Assembly: GCA_022059125.1 (NCBI GenBank)
Contig: JAEUWY010000004.1
Location: 2,604,001-2,668,000 of the forward strand
Origin: Corynespora cassiicola
Taxonomy: Eukaryota; Ascomycota; Dothideomycetes; Pleosporales; Corynesporascaceae
DNA length: 64,000 nt
Direction: 5' to 3'
Shown: piece by piece, positions 33,743 to 44,084 of the stretch
Numbering within the stretch: position 1 is the stretch's first letter
How the letters are laid out: the number at the start of each line of letters is the position of its first letter
The notes under the pieces: generated by a model
Database searches by the model: none
The model's input: the letters and a program-made list of their open reading frames with translations, nothing else
Told to the model about the DNA's origin: nothing
Made by a program: the position numbers and the translations under genes

Positions 33743-35338
33743 CTAAGAGTCCGGATCCGGGTTGCGGACCTGTGTTCAGTCAGCACCATATCGCGGCTTT
33801 GATCATCTCAGCTCAAATGCACTTACGTTCAATGTCCGACCGTAATCACGGCTGTCCTCCAAGCTGGCGAAACTTCCTCGACTTCCATTATCAAAGGTCA
33901 TGATGGCTGACGGATTGAGGCGCTGGTCAAAGACGTATGGCCTGCTGTTCCTCCTATCAGAACCGGAGACAGGACTGCTGGACTCAGTGTCAAGTGTGCG
34001 GCTGGCGCGCTTGCTGTTTAGGGACGTGGCAATGGGAGGCGGATACTGTGGTGACTTTTCGCCGCGCAATAGGCCAGCCTTGCTGAGCGTGCTCACGTTG
34101 CGCTGGACTCCTGACTGAGCGTCGTCATCTATGTCCTGCTGTTGGCGTCGCCGCCTCCAGAGGAAGAAAAAGATTGCACCAATGATGGCTGCAAGACCAA
34201 CGACACCACCAACGACACCTCCGACGATGGCACCGGTGTTGTTTTTGGAGCCGCCGCCGCCGCCACCACCACCACCACCGCCTTGTTCCTCCGCCTGTGC
34301 GGGTGAGGACGATGGAGTGATGATGATGGTCTTGGTAATCTGGACGCCACTCTCGGTCACGACCTGGATGCTGGTCATGGATGACTCTGCTTCTCTAGAT
34401 GAAGACACCGATGTGGAGAGGGTTGTAGGTTGCGCGCTCTACAGGTCCGTCAGCCATGTTTAAAGCAGTTTTGCGAGAATGGTAGGAAAGGGTAATGAAA
34501 CGGGCCGTCTACAGGAAGTGGAGTCGGAGTCGACTCTTGGGCCGAAGCCGAAGCAGTGACGGTCTTAATGACAGTCTCTGGGTCTGGGCTAGGCACATTC
34601 GGAGGGGAAGGAGATGGACTTGGCGGAGCCGATGAGGGCTACATCAAGGTCAAAAAGGAATTCTGACCAAAAGAAACAAACAATAACAGAGATGTGGGAA
34701 AGGCTTAGTCCGGAAAGACTAGGCCCAAGAGACTGGGGAGAATGGACAAGAAAGGTGGAAGAAGAGGGAGATGGACTGTGCAGGATGCTCGCAAACTAAA
34801 GGAAATAGAGGACACTAACAGTCACAGCTTCCGATGAAGGGGGAGCCTTCGTGGAAGCTGGAGAAGAAGATTCAGCTGAATCACTCACTTTGGACGTCGG
34901 CGCAGGCTGCGAGGGGGCACCCTTGGTGCCCGAAGGCTGGGAATCGAGCGCGATATAGATGTAAAGACCATCGTCCTTGTTACCGCATTTGTCATCGGGG
35001 TATCCAGGACATGGATCGTCGCACTCGTCTGTGTCTTCCTGCTGGGCGGGTGCATAGTTGGAGCACCAGCAATTCTTCTCTTGGATGATTCCATATGCAT
35101 AGCCGGGACAAGCGCCCCTGCACCAGCCGTTGGATTGATATGTGTCGAAGTCTGCACAGGTTAGCAAGATGGCGCATCAGGACCCAGGGCGAATGTGGTG
35201 GCGCTTACGGACATCACCGTCTGCGGTGTTCTGGGATGAGCAATACGCAGCATCGACGGCTGCCGCGGGGCGCGCGAGCAGTAGAAGAGCTAGCGTGGCA
35301 GCAAGGCCGGCGAAGGCGGATCTGGCGGATCTAGCCAT
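33743..35338 (-). CDS. WSC-domain cell-wall stress sensor
   Basis: Type-I membrane sensor of the cell-wall integrity pathway (Wsc/Slg1-like). Exons 35209..35338, 34820..35151, 34513..34638, 33827..34438 and 33743..33769 give 408 residues. Introns are 57, 181, 74 and 57 nt. A signal peptide (ALLLLARPAAA) precedes one cysteine-rich WSC domain (AYCSSQ, GWCRGACPGYAYG, CWCSNY, CPGYPDDKCG). A Ser/Thr/Pro-rich stalk and a poly-Gly run follow. The membrane helix is GAIVGGVVGGVVGLAAIIGA, with a basic stop RRRR. The cytosolic tail has Ser-rich sites and ends in the tiny exon NPDPDS, a typical fungal WSC terminus. Retention of the last intron would replace that ending with VSAFELR. Confidence 0.9.
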
Positions 35339-38297
35339 GGCCAGGATGTGCGGGTGAAAGCGTATGATTCAAAGATTGTGAAACCCTGTGCGGCTCCGCC
35401 AAGTGAGGGAATAGTATGAGGAAGGCAAGGCAGGCCGCGGGGTACGCTGGGGACAGTGGAGGGTCGAATCCGATGTGAAGCGGTCGACTGTCGTACGATG
35501 CGATTCACTGCCGAGCGCCGTCAAGCTGCTGCGGTGGTGAATGAGGCGGGCCGACGACGTGGATGGCGAAGAGCGAGGAGCGAGGGTCAATGGCAGCGAC
35601 AGAGTAGCGACAGACTGCGGGCAATGGCAGTGGAGGCGCGAGGTGGTACTGGGCGATGGGCGCTGGGCGACGGACGATGGAGAGCTCGGGCGGGCAAAAG
35701 CAGCAATCAAGAGCGACGAGCTATGCGCGGGCGGGCGTGGTCAGCATTGCGACGTCCAGCAGTGCGGCGGCCGGGCGGGCGGTCGGTGTCGTGGGCTCAG
35801 CGGAGGGGGGAGGGGGGCGAGGAGGGGAGGGGGGCCCGCGATGCGTTAAGAGAAGAGGCTGGTGGTGAGGACGGCAGCGAAAGCTGGTGGGAGGAAGCTC
35901 GGCCGCATTGAGCGGCCGGCCAAGGCACTTACAGGCACACCCCAGCTGGGACAGGGCCCGTGCGGTCTTGAGCGCCGCGAGGGAGGGCCCAAAGGAGCAA
36001 TTCACTGACGCTCCGGCCGCTGGCAGATCCGCGGCTCCCGTCTCTTTCCCACGGTTCCCTCGAAACAAGCCAGCACCGAGTCGGGCGCGCCTTTGCTTTG
36101 GCCCGCTGGGCAGACGGCAAGCTTGGAAGCTGGCAAGACCGAAAATTTTCGAATGCGGCGGCAGCAGTTCGTTTGGCCGGCGGCGGCTGCGACGGGGAGG
36201 GGTGCGTGTCACGAGTTTCACAAGACGGCGTATGCGCGCTCCTCTATGGTCATGACGTGCATGAACAGGTCGAAGGACAGCACCAAGCGGGCAGGTGCTG
36301 CGCGCGTCGAGTGGTGTACACGCGCGCTGTGATTTGCGACCTGCGGTGCGGAGAACGGCCTGGTTCCAGTGGATCTTGCCCGGCCTGGGTTCCGCTGGGG
36401 AGACAGCTGGAGGCGGTTCGGGGGAGGGCCTCGGGGGGGGCTAGAAAACAGAAGGGACAAGCGAACGGCAGTCGACGGGGCGCGACGACGGAAACGAAGG
36501 AGACAAAAGTGAGTGTCGAGGGAAGGAAAATGGAAATGGTCAGCAAGCAGAAAGCGAAAGGAGGCCGGGGCGTGGGCACGGCGACATGATATTTGTTCGT
36601 CGTCCCAGAGGCTTCCGGAGCGCGACGCTGATCATCTGGCTCCAGGGCTGCACGGGCAAAATTAGCAGCACCCGGCCGTATTCGCATCCTCGCCGACAGG
36701 GGACGGCGTGCTGTACGAGCAATTGGCCACCGTCCCACCACACCCAGCTCCCAGCACACGCAGCCCACGCAGCACACCAGCAGCGCTGCCCGCCCGGAGC
36801 CTGCGGGGCCCTCGGCCACACGGTGCTGCTGCTCCATCATGGACGGCCTCGAAAATCAGGAAACGAGCCCCCGCCCTGCCGCGATAAGCAGCTGCTCCGC
36901 CCAGCTAGATATATCGAATCTGCCCTCCACGGCAACCCGCCCTCTTCTCCCCTGCCCGGCCCTGCACCGCGGCGGGCGACACCCTCCGAGACAGGCTTGG
37001 GAGGGTTGGATGATGCCTGCATCATCCCTCTGCCCTCGAGCTGTTCTCCCTGTGAGAACTGCACGAGGGTCCGCGGACCACCGCCCACTGCACACCAGGT
37101 GGCCAGCTACGCAGCTCCTCTGGCCCTCCGAGCTGCTTTGTCTGCCAGATCGCCGCCGTTGGACGCGCTGGACGCGCCGGACGTGCTGGGCGTGCTGGAC
37201 GTGCTGGACGTGCTGGACGTGCTTTTTCGTTTGACCCTCTCTGCGCAGTCAGCAGCCGCCCAGCCTCGCAAAACAACAAAAGGCCTGGAAGGCCAGTGGG
37301 GGGGCGGTCTGTCTCAGCAATCGCCATCGAGCGCGCGCCTGTGTCGCCGCCGCTGGGCAGCAACACGCACTCATCTCCAGACAGCCCCAAGGTCCATCAG
37401 GGCCCATTGATGTCGCCAACCACGGCTTCCGGGGGCATGGCAATCTCGCGTTTCCCATGAGAGACATCATCAATCCTCCTCTGGCTCGTCTCGCCCGCCT
37501 TCAAGCCTGAAGACGGCAGCCCCAACAAAACCGCCAACAAGCTTCACCTCCCCAGTCACCACCCAAACCCCAACCAGCGTCGCCCGATCCTTGGCTCCTC
37601 ATCTCCACTGTCCACGGCGCCAAGGCTAAAACAAAACGGCGTGTGGCTCTGTGTGGCTCCCACGCCTCGCCAGCCTCGCTACCGCCCGCTATGATCGTCT
37701 GCTGGAGCCTCGAAAGCCTCTGATGCAATCGCTAAATCAGGCTACAGGGGTTGCGCGTCCATTGGTGCCATGACTATAGGCCCGATCGACAGGGGGCTTT
37801 CACCAGCACGGCAACGTGCCTTTGTGCCAAAATGAAGATGTGCACCTGTTGTGGCCTGTCGCTGTTGGTGGAGCGAGATTTTGATCGGACCTGTGAAGTC
37901 ATACGTGTCAGAGATGGACGGCTGCGCGATACCAGGCATATGCACCTCGCCGTCGCCTCCCCAACGCGGCTACGTCAACGACCGGTAGAGGCTGCGCTCC
38001 GAGGGGGGTAAAGCACACGAGACGACAGTGGGCAGGAAAAGGGCAAAAAAGGCACCCGTTAGACTTGTCGCTGTAGCTCAGAGGTTCCGGACATGCGCAC
38101 GCGAGCATATACCAAGGTTTAGCAGGGTGGACCGCAATCCTAGCATCGATCACGATCAAGATCTCAACAAGAGAAGGTCAGACTAACAGTACAGAGTTAA
38201 GCAGCAGGGCGGGTGAGCGCACATCAGGGTCACGGCATTCTCATATTTCGTTTCCGTGCCGTCCCGGGGAACGCTGGCATGAAGATTACTGCCTCTT
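35339..38297. other. GC-rich gene-free block (about 3 kb)
   Basis: No gene with motif, signal peptide or splice logic was found. Open frames, including a 274-residue one at 36586–37410 (+), are Arg/Ala/Pro/Ser-rich and arise from composition. The sequence is GC-rich with G-runs (35806–35835) and a 9-bp tandem array at 37161–37222. It contains the promoter of the WSC sensor on its left side. A regulatory or non-coding RNA role is possible but unseen. Confidence 0.55.
37161..37222. repeat. 9-bp minisatellite, unit GACGTGCTG
   Basis: About seven units of 9 bp. The first are variants (GACGCGCTG, GACGCGCCG); the last three are identical GACGTGCTG copies. Located inside the gene-free block. Confidence 0.85.
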
Positions 38298-39482
38298 TTA
38301 CAACTTGGACTTTCCCCCAGCCACGCCCGTGACCGTCTCGCCAGACAACAAGAAGTCGGGATACTCCCACGTTCCATTTCCAACACCTGAAGTGTGCCAC
38401 TGGCCGCCGTCGACTGGAATGGATGATCAGGACGGCTATCAAACAATGGCGAAGCGCCAGGTGACTGCTTACCGACTAGGGTCTCCCCGTTGACATAGTT
38501 ACCAGAATCCGAAAACAGGTAGATGGTCGCATCGGCGATCTCTTTAACGGTGCCATATCGTCCAGACGGAATCATCTTTGATGCCTTTGCTCGAGCGTCT
38601 GACCGCGAAAGACGCGCTACGCCCTCGGTATCTGCGATGGGCCCCGGGGCGATCACGTTCGAGGTAATGCCCTTTGGTCCCTGTTCAATGGCAACCGACA
38701 TGGCCATGGCGTCGACACCTGCCTTTGCGACTGACACGTGGCTCTGTAGAGGGGTTCCAGCATAATGCAAGGTAGCGCTCACGAAGATGATGCGGCCTCC
38801 GGTACCGTTTGGTGGTGGGGTTTTGCCGTCCGTCTTGTGCTTTGCCGCCGACTCGACCAGGTATGGCAGGGTGGCCTTGACTGTGTTGTACGATCCCAAA
38901 ACGTCGATGTCAATGACGCTCTTCATGGCGTTTGGCGATATCTGGTCCATGGGCGCAAGGAAGTTTCCTGCAGCTCCAGCACTGCCGAGGATGATGAGGG
39001 TCTGTCTCGGAACAGGCGGCGAGACACTTACATGACAAAATCAATCGAGCCGAGCTCTTTTGCGCAGCGCTGAGCAGCATCTGCAAGGGACTCGGGCTTC
39101 CTTACGTCGACGGCACCGATGCCAATGACCTTTGCGCCGGGGCGGGCGGTCGCGATGTCCTTTGCCATGTTCTCCGTCTTCTCCACGTTACGGCCGATGA
39201 TGCAGGCGTTGGCACCGAGGTGTACCATGGCGCGCACCTGGGCAGAGCATATTGTGCCCGCGCCTCCGGTGCAAAATACGACCTTGTCATCTATACCACA
39301 GGCATGATCAGTCACTCTTCGTTTGTGCCCGAATAGGCAATAGCAGATGCGGCAGATGGGTGCGGGTGCAGGCGGCTCCAGCATTATACCCAGACAGGTC
39401 ATGACAGGAATGGCATGTGCGGCATACCGAAGATCCCATCCCTCCACACGTTGCTCATATACTGGTACTTCTCCATGGGCAT
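38298..39482 (-). CDS. SPS19: Peroxisomal 2,4-dienoyl-CoA reductase (SDR family)
   Basis: NADPH-dependent auxiliary enzyme for beta-oxidation of unsaturated fatty acids. Exons 39428..39482, 39032..39290, 38473..38981 and 38298..38413 give 312 residues; introns are 137, 50 and 59 nt. The Rossmann motif is FCTGGAGTICSAQVRA. Family signatures include HLGANACIIGRN, AGAAGNFLAP and ISATLHYAGTP-type SATLHYAGTPLQSHVSVAKAGVDAM in the active-site region, with a conserved Ser and Lys. The protein ends in SKL, a canonical type-1 peroxisomal targeting signal. That signal appears only when the last intron is spliced, which supports the model. Confidence 0.95.
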
Positions 39483-40248
39483 TGTTCGCGGCTTCCAGAG
39501 CGGGCCGTCGGTTTCGGGGGATTCGTGTCGCTTGGGGCTGGATGGGCGGGTGAGCGAGTGGCTAGACGGTACCTAGGGTGTGCGGCAGCAGGTCTCGAGT
39601 CGCGGAACGCATATATAGGACAGGAAATGGTGCAGTGCTCACACGTTGCCAAAGTTCCGACCGAGAGTGAGGGCGGTCAAGGACGCGGAGTCGCATGGCG
39701 GCAAAACCGCGTGCCGAGGTACGTTTACTGAGCTTACTCGGGGGGCGCAGCAGCGCGCTCGGAGAAGGGCAGCACGGCCAGGAAAGCGAAGCATGGTGAT
39801 TACTCTTCAATTGCCACGGCAAACCTCCTTGGTCCGAGAGACGATTGCAGATGAATTGGACAAACACGACCGCAGCCATTCGTGCGGGGAAACTGGAGGC
39901 CAGCTAGACCCAGCTACGCCCTTCCACATGCCCAGCTGCGTTGACCTTCAAGGAGCCCTCGCTCCCAAGCAGGGGAGCTTGGGCCAGCCCCGCCCGCTCC
40001 CAATCGTGCATCGGCGTGCATGGCGGCTCCGCATCAATCCATTCGCCCGCCATCGAATCAGCACATCGTCAATGCTGGCTGCATTACCCTCACCACCACG
40101 CCATCGCCATCCGCCATCGCCAGCCCGCCGCATCCCAGCCCAACCCAACACGACGCGCTCCTAGGCTTGACTCAGCCCCATCGCTGCCATCATCGGATCC
40201 CTCCAATTTCGCTCCGCGACCGCGATTGAGCTCAGGCTCGCGACCACG
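39483..40248. other. Divergent promoter region, SPS19-like / ATG33-like
   Basis: About 765 bp between divergent start codons. Contains short open frames without motifs. Pyrimidine-rich stretch just upstream of 40249. Confidence 0.5.
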
Positions 40249-40861
40249 ATGCCGTGCCCGTTGACAATCTGCAAGTTTGTCGGGACGATAAGTCTGGGGC
40301 TGCTCACGGTATGCTGCTCTCTCTCCGCTGCCCCGCCCCACTTTTCAAGCCGTCTTCTCCAAGCAAACACGACTCCGTCCATGCAGTGAAGAACATGGCC
40401 ATACTAACCGTGACAAAAAAAAACAGGGCGCCTCCTTCTCACTCTCCACGACAACCCTCCCCGCCCTGCTCACCCTCCCCACCGCCACCACCGCCCGCAC
40501 AACCCTCACCTACCTCAGCTCGCGCACCTCCCTCTTCTCCGCCTACCTCCGCCACATCACCACCTTCTCGCTCTTCTCCGCCTACCTGCTCTCCCCGCGC
40601 CGTCTGCGCCATCCCTACCTGCTCTACACGTCCATTCTGGCCTTTGTCGCAGGTCCCGGCGTCGACTTTGTGGTCCGGCTGAAGGAGGGTAGCGATCAGC
40701 GGAGGGAGCTGGTCGAGCTCGAGGCCCAGGGTGAGGAGGTGAATGGCGAGATGGTGCGGAAGGCCGTTGAGCGGATGAAGGGTGCCGAGGCGATCAGGGC
40801 CGGAGTTGTGGGTGTGGCATTTGCCATGAACGTGGTGGGCATCTGGGGAGAGAGGAAGTAA
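40249..40861 (+). CDS. ATG33: Autophagy-related protein 33-like (mitophagy factor)
   Basis: Small mitochondrial outer-membrane protein linked in yeast to mitophagy. Exons 40249..40308 and 40427..40861, joined across a 118-nt intron ending in an A-rich tract and CAG, give 164 residues. The N-terminus CKFVGTISLGLLTGASFSLST and the segment LLSPRRLRHPYLLYTS match filamentous-fungal Atg33-type proteins as remembered. A C-terminal hydrophobic segment (GVVGVAFAMNVVGIWG) suits membrane insertion. Somewhat short for the family. Assignment is by motif resemblance only. Confidence 0.72.
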
Positions 40862-42400
40862 ATTGGTTCGACCACGCCTTGCGTCATTGAGAAAGCTTGG
40901 GATGGAAGATGGTCTGGATTATGATGAGAGCAAAGCATATGACGAATGCTGTAGGGCTGGCCACGTGGGAGCGAAGCCGTTTGATGAAGGAACGAACGGA
41001 AAATTCACCTGCACGATTTGTCGGAGTTTGCTAGATTGGTTCCGTCCGGTGTTGCGGGCGCTGGAGGTTGTGCACCGAGGGCTTTTTTTTGCGGAGATAT
41101 GATCGTACTACCACCTACCACCTACCTTTTGAGACGTCCGCTTCTCCCCCCCACTCCTCGTCTCTGTACATCAGTATATAATGTTGTTACCCACCTCATC
41201 TCGCTTCATCTCCCCTCTCCAAAACCTCCCCGGTCCCAGGTATCCGTCCGAGCGTGCAGATCCGGGTCGCAAACTCACCAAAGGCCCCCCTCCCAAAGCA
41301 CATCCGCAACGTGTGTGTGCGTGTGCGCATCTGAAACCTGACCGAAAAGCCATTTCGAACACCTAGGTAGGTAGGTAGGTATGAACAGTGTCACCCGTCG
41401 CACAAACCCAACCACGCCTTCTTCTTCTTCTTCTTCTTCTTCTTTTTTTTTTTCCAAACCTGATCACCGGTCCCCTCAAAACAGTTTCAGCGCCCCCCTC
41501 CCCCCCCCTTCTTCCCCTTGGCAATAGCTCCAAACCAAACATTTCTGAACATTTACGCTCGGCCGCTTGCCAGCGCATACACCACCACCACCACCATTAC
41601 AGCCACCCCAGCCAGCTCTCCCGCGTGACTTGGTCTCTCTCTTTTTTTGGGGAGCGGCCTTGTCGCCTTGCCGGCGCGAGGTTACACGGCGGTGCAACCC
41701 TGTGCGTCGGTGTTGTTGTTTTGGGTGCGTGTCTTCTCAAAACTCGGTACGAGCCAGCGAGCCAGCGAGCGAGCGAGTGAGTGAGTGGGCGCTTACTAGT
41801 TGGTTGGTGTGGGCGATTCGCTGTGGAGTGTTTGGGTTGCGAGGTAGCGGCGCTAAGGAGGGGGGAATGGAGGGTGGGTGGGCCACCAGTCAGCAAAGAG
41901 GATTCGTGATGATATCTCTTTTTTTTTTCCTGCAGGTTTTGAGGCGTGCTGGGGAGGGTGTGGGTAGGTCAGGTTAGGTCAGGTTAGGTGGTGGGGTGGC
42001 GGGGTGGAATGATTGTGGGGGAGGGTGCAGGGTGGTGCGAGGGGGTGTGGTGGCGTTTTGGGGAGTTTAATGAAGCTTTGTGTGGAGTTAGCGGATTTTG
42101 TATCTACATGAGGGGACTAGGTCCAGGGGGTCTGTTTGTTTGTTTGTGTTGCGGGATTTGGGGGTCCTCGTACTTGGTGGGAATGCTTGTTGCAAGTGGT
42201 GGAGTTTGAGGTCTGACGTCTCGTTGTGTATACACTGTCTAGGTTACAAGCGTGCTGGTATATATGACACTCGACTATACACCGTGTCTGTCAAGTAGGC
42301 TTCTTCCAAGGTTCATGGAAAAATACATGCATTGCGGTATCTCAGTCCCTTTCAAGGGTATTTTTATTGACTCTGTATTTGTACAAACATCAACGTTCTC
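40862..42400. other. Low-complexity intergenic region
   Basis: About 1.5 kb between the convergent ends of the ATG33-like and SDR genes. Contains a (CTT)n tract followed by poly-T at 41417–41454, four TAGG units at 41364–41381, an ACC run near 41580, and G-rich sequence at 41970–42060. No gene recognised. Confidence 0.6.
41417..41454. repeat. (CTT)n microsatellite with poly-T tail
   Basis: Eight CTT units followed by about eleven T residues; simple-sequence repeat in intergenic DNA. Confidence 0.9.
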
Positions 42401-43331
42401 CTAAATCTTACTCTCACTCTTCTTGGCTCTCCATCCCGTAAGCGTAGCACCGCCGTCAATCTCCAGTACATTGCCCGTCATATGCGCACTTCCCTTTGAG
42501 CTCAAAAACAGAATCAGCCCGCCAAAGTCGCTTGGCTTGCCGATACGGCCAGTAGGCTGCCCAGAGACCAATGCGTCTTTGAACTTGTCAAGTCCAAAAT
42601 TTGTCATGCGCGAAGGGAACACGCCTGGGCAGATGACATTGACCATAATGTTCTTGGGAGCAAGTTTGGAGGCTTGAAGCTTGGTGAGGTGGATGCATGC
42701 AGCTTTTGAGGGACCATCTGTGTAATCCAATATTAGCCTTGAAAGCGAGAAGGGACGCAAAACACCCACAGCTATATGTTCCGGTTCCTGGCGGCGACAA
42801 GCCACCTCCCTCTCCCGTCGTGACGTCGACCGTCTGGATGCCCGCCATGCTCGCAATGTTGATGACCCTGCTCGGCGTATCGGGCGTCGCACCCTTCAAA
42901 AGCAACGGCTCCAGCCCCACCGTCATATAAAAGATGCTCTTCACATTCAATGCCATCAGCTTATCCCACCCGCTCTCGGGGAAATCGTAGTAGTCGGCTC
43001 CCCAAGTCGCGCCCGTGTTGTTCACGAGCACCGTGAGGCGGTCGACGCGCCTTGCTACTTCGGCACAGAGCGCATCGCAGCCCGCCTTGTCCTTGAGGTC
43101 CGCAACCACGTATTCGCAGGTCCCCGGGCCGAGCGCGTTGAGGCGCGCCGTGGTGCTCTTGAGTTCGCTCTCTTTGCGCGAGGCGATGATGACTCGGGAG
43201 CCGTTTTGGACGAAAGCTTGGGCGGCCATTTCTCCGAGGCCGGTCGCGCCGCCGCTCACGAGGGCGATGTGGGAGCTGAAGTCGAAGAGGCTGGAGGCCC
43301 GAAGGTCGTCGCTGGACGCGGCGTGCGCCAT
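42401..43331 (-). CDS. Short-chain dehydrogenase/reductase ending in SKI
   Basis: NAD(P)-dependent oxidoreductase of the classical SDR family. Exons 42770..43331 and 42401..42717, joined across a 52-nt intron, give 292 residues. The cofactor motif is VSGGATGLGEMAA (TGxxxGxG type), with NNTGA in the core. The catalytic Ser lies in NIASMAG and the YxxxK in YGPSKAA, which the splice completes. The C-terminal INGG-equivalent is EIDGGATLTGW. The last residues are SESKI; SKI can act as a weak type-1 peroxisomal signal. Substrate unknown. The sequence is similar to fungal rhamnolipid/3-oxoacyl-type SDRs in general layout only. Confidence 0.9.
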
Positions 43332-44084
43332 GATGGGATGCTGGGCTAGGGAGGCGGCTTTTTGGGGGGTAATTGGCGAGTCTGAATAGCACGGTCTTGC
43401 TCTTCTGGCTGGGAGTAAGTATCGGGACAGTTGGTAGGTGTGAGTGAAGGGGGACCAATGTTCGGATATAGCTTTTCTAATTACTAGCTTCTCCGGAATA
43501 GTCGTTGTGGGTAGCTTCAGATACCTCGGCATCTTGGAGCTTAGAATTGCGGAGTGCGGGGGTTGGTTTCCGAACTGGGATGTAGCGTGTACCAGAGCGA
43601 GCGACCATGATGGCAGAGACTGACGACGGCCATTTACGAGTAAACAGTCGGCGGACAGTGTTTACTGATACTCCGGGGCTTTGAAACTTCACGAAAATCA
43701 TTTGCTCGAGGGAGCTAGAATACATGATACGAATATATTGCAAGAGCTAAGAACTAAGACTCGAACGAGGGAAGAAAATAAGATGTGAAAGGATTCGGCT
43801 CTTCTGCAAAATTGAAATCCCTCGAGTTTCAAAATAGAGGAAAAGGGACAGTGAGGAGCATAGAAGCTGAATCTCCGAACGAAGAAAAGAAGCAAAAAGT
43901 AAGCTCATCAAACCATTCGAATTCACGACTTTTGCAAGCCATGTAGGTTTCAAAGGAGTGATTATTTCTGTCACCCTCAAATGAGATATGAGTCCACAAA
44001 TGTGTCGGAGAAAATAAGAAATAGTGAATTACAAGCCGTGAAACTTGTGATTCGAGGGGAAAGGTATTGCCGATCGACGGTATG
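43332..44084. other. Intergenic region upstream of SDR
   Basis: About 750 bp holding the SDR promoter and GTPase 3' end; AT content rises toward 44 kb. No gene recognised. Confidence 0.5.

Noticed and set aside
36586..37410. 274-residue frame in the GC-rich block
   Set aside because: Low-complexity composition, contains the 9-bp minisatellite read as LDVLDVLDV, and has no domain or splice logic.
36840..37410. Possible secreted protein frames in the GC-rich block
   Set aside because: No signal peptide or conserved cysteine pattern.
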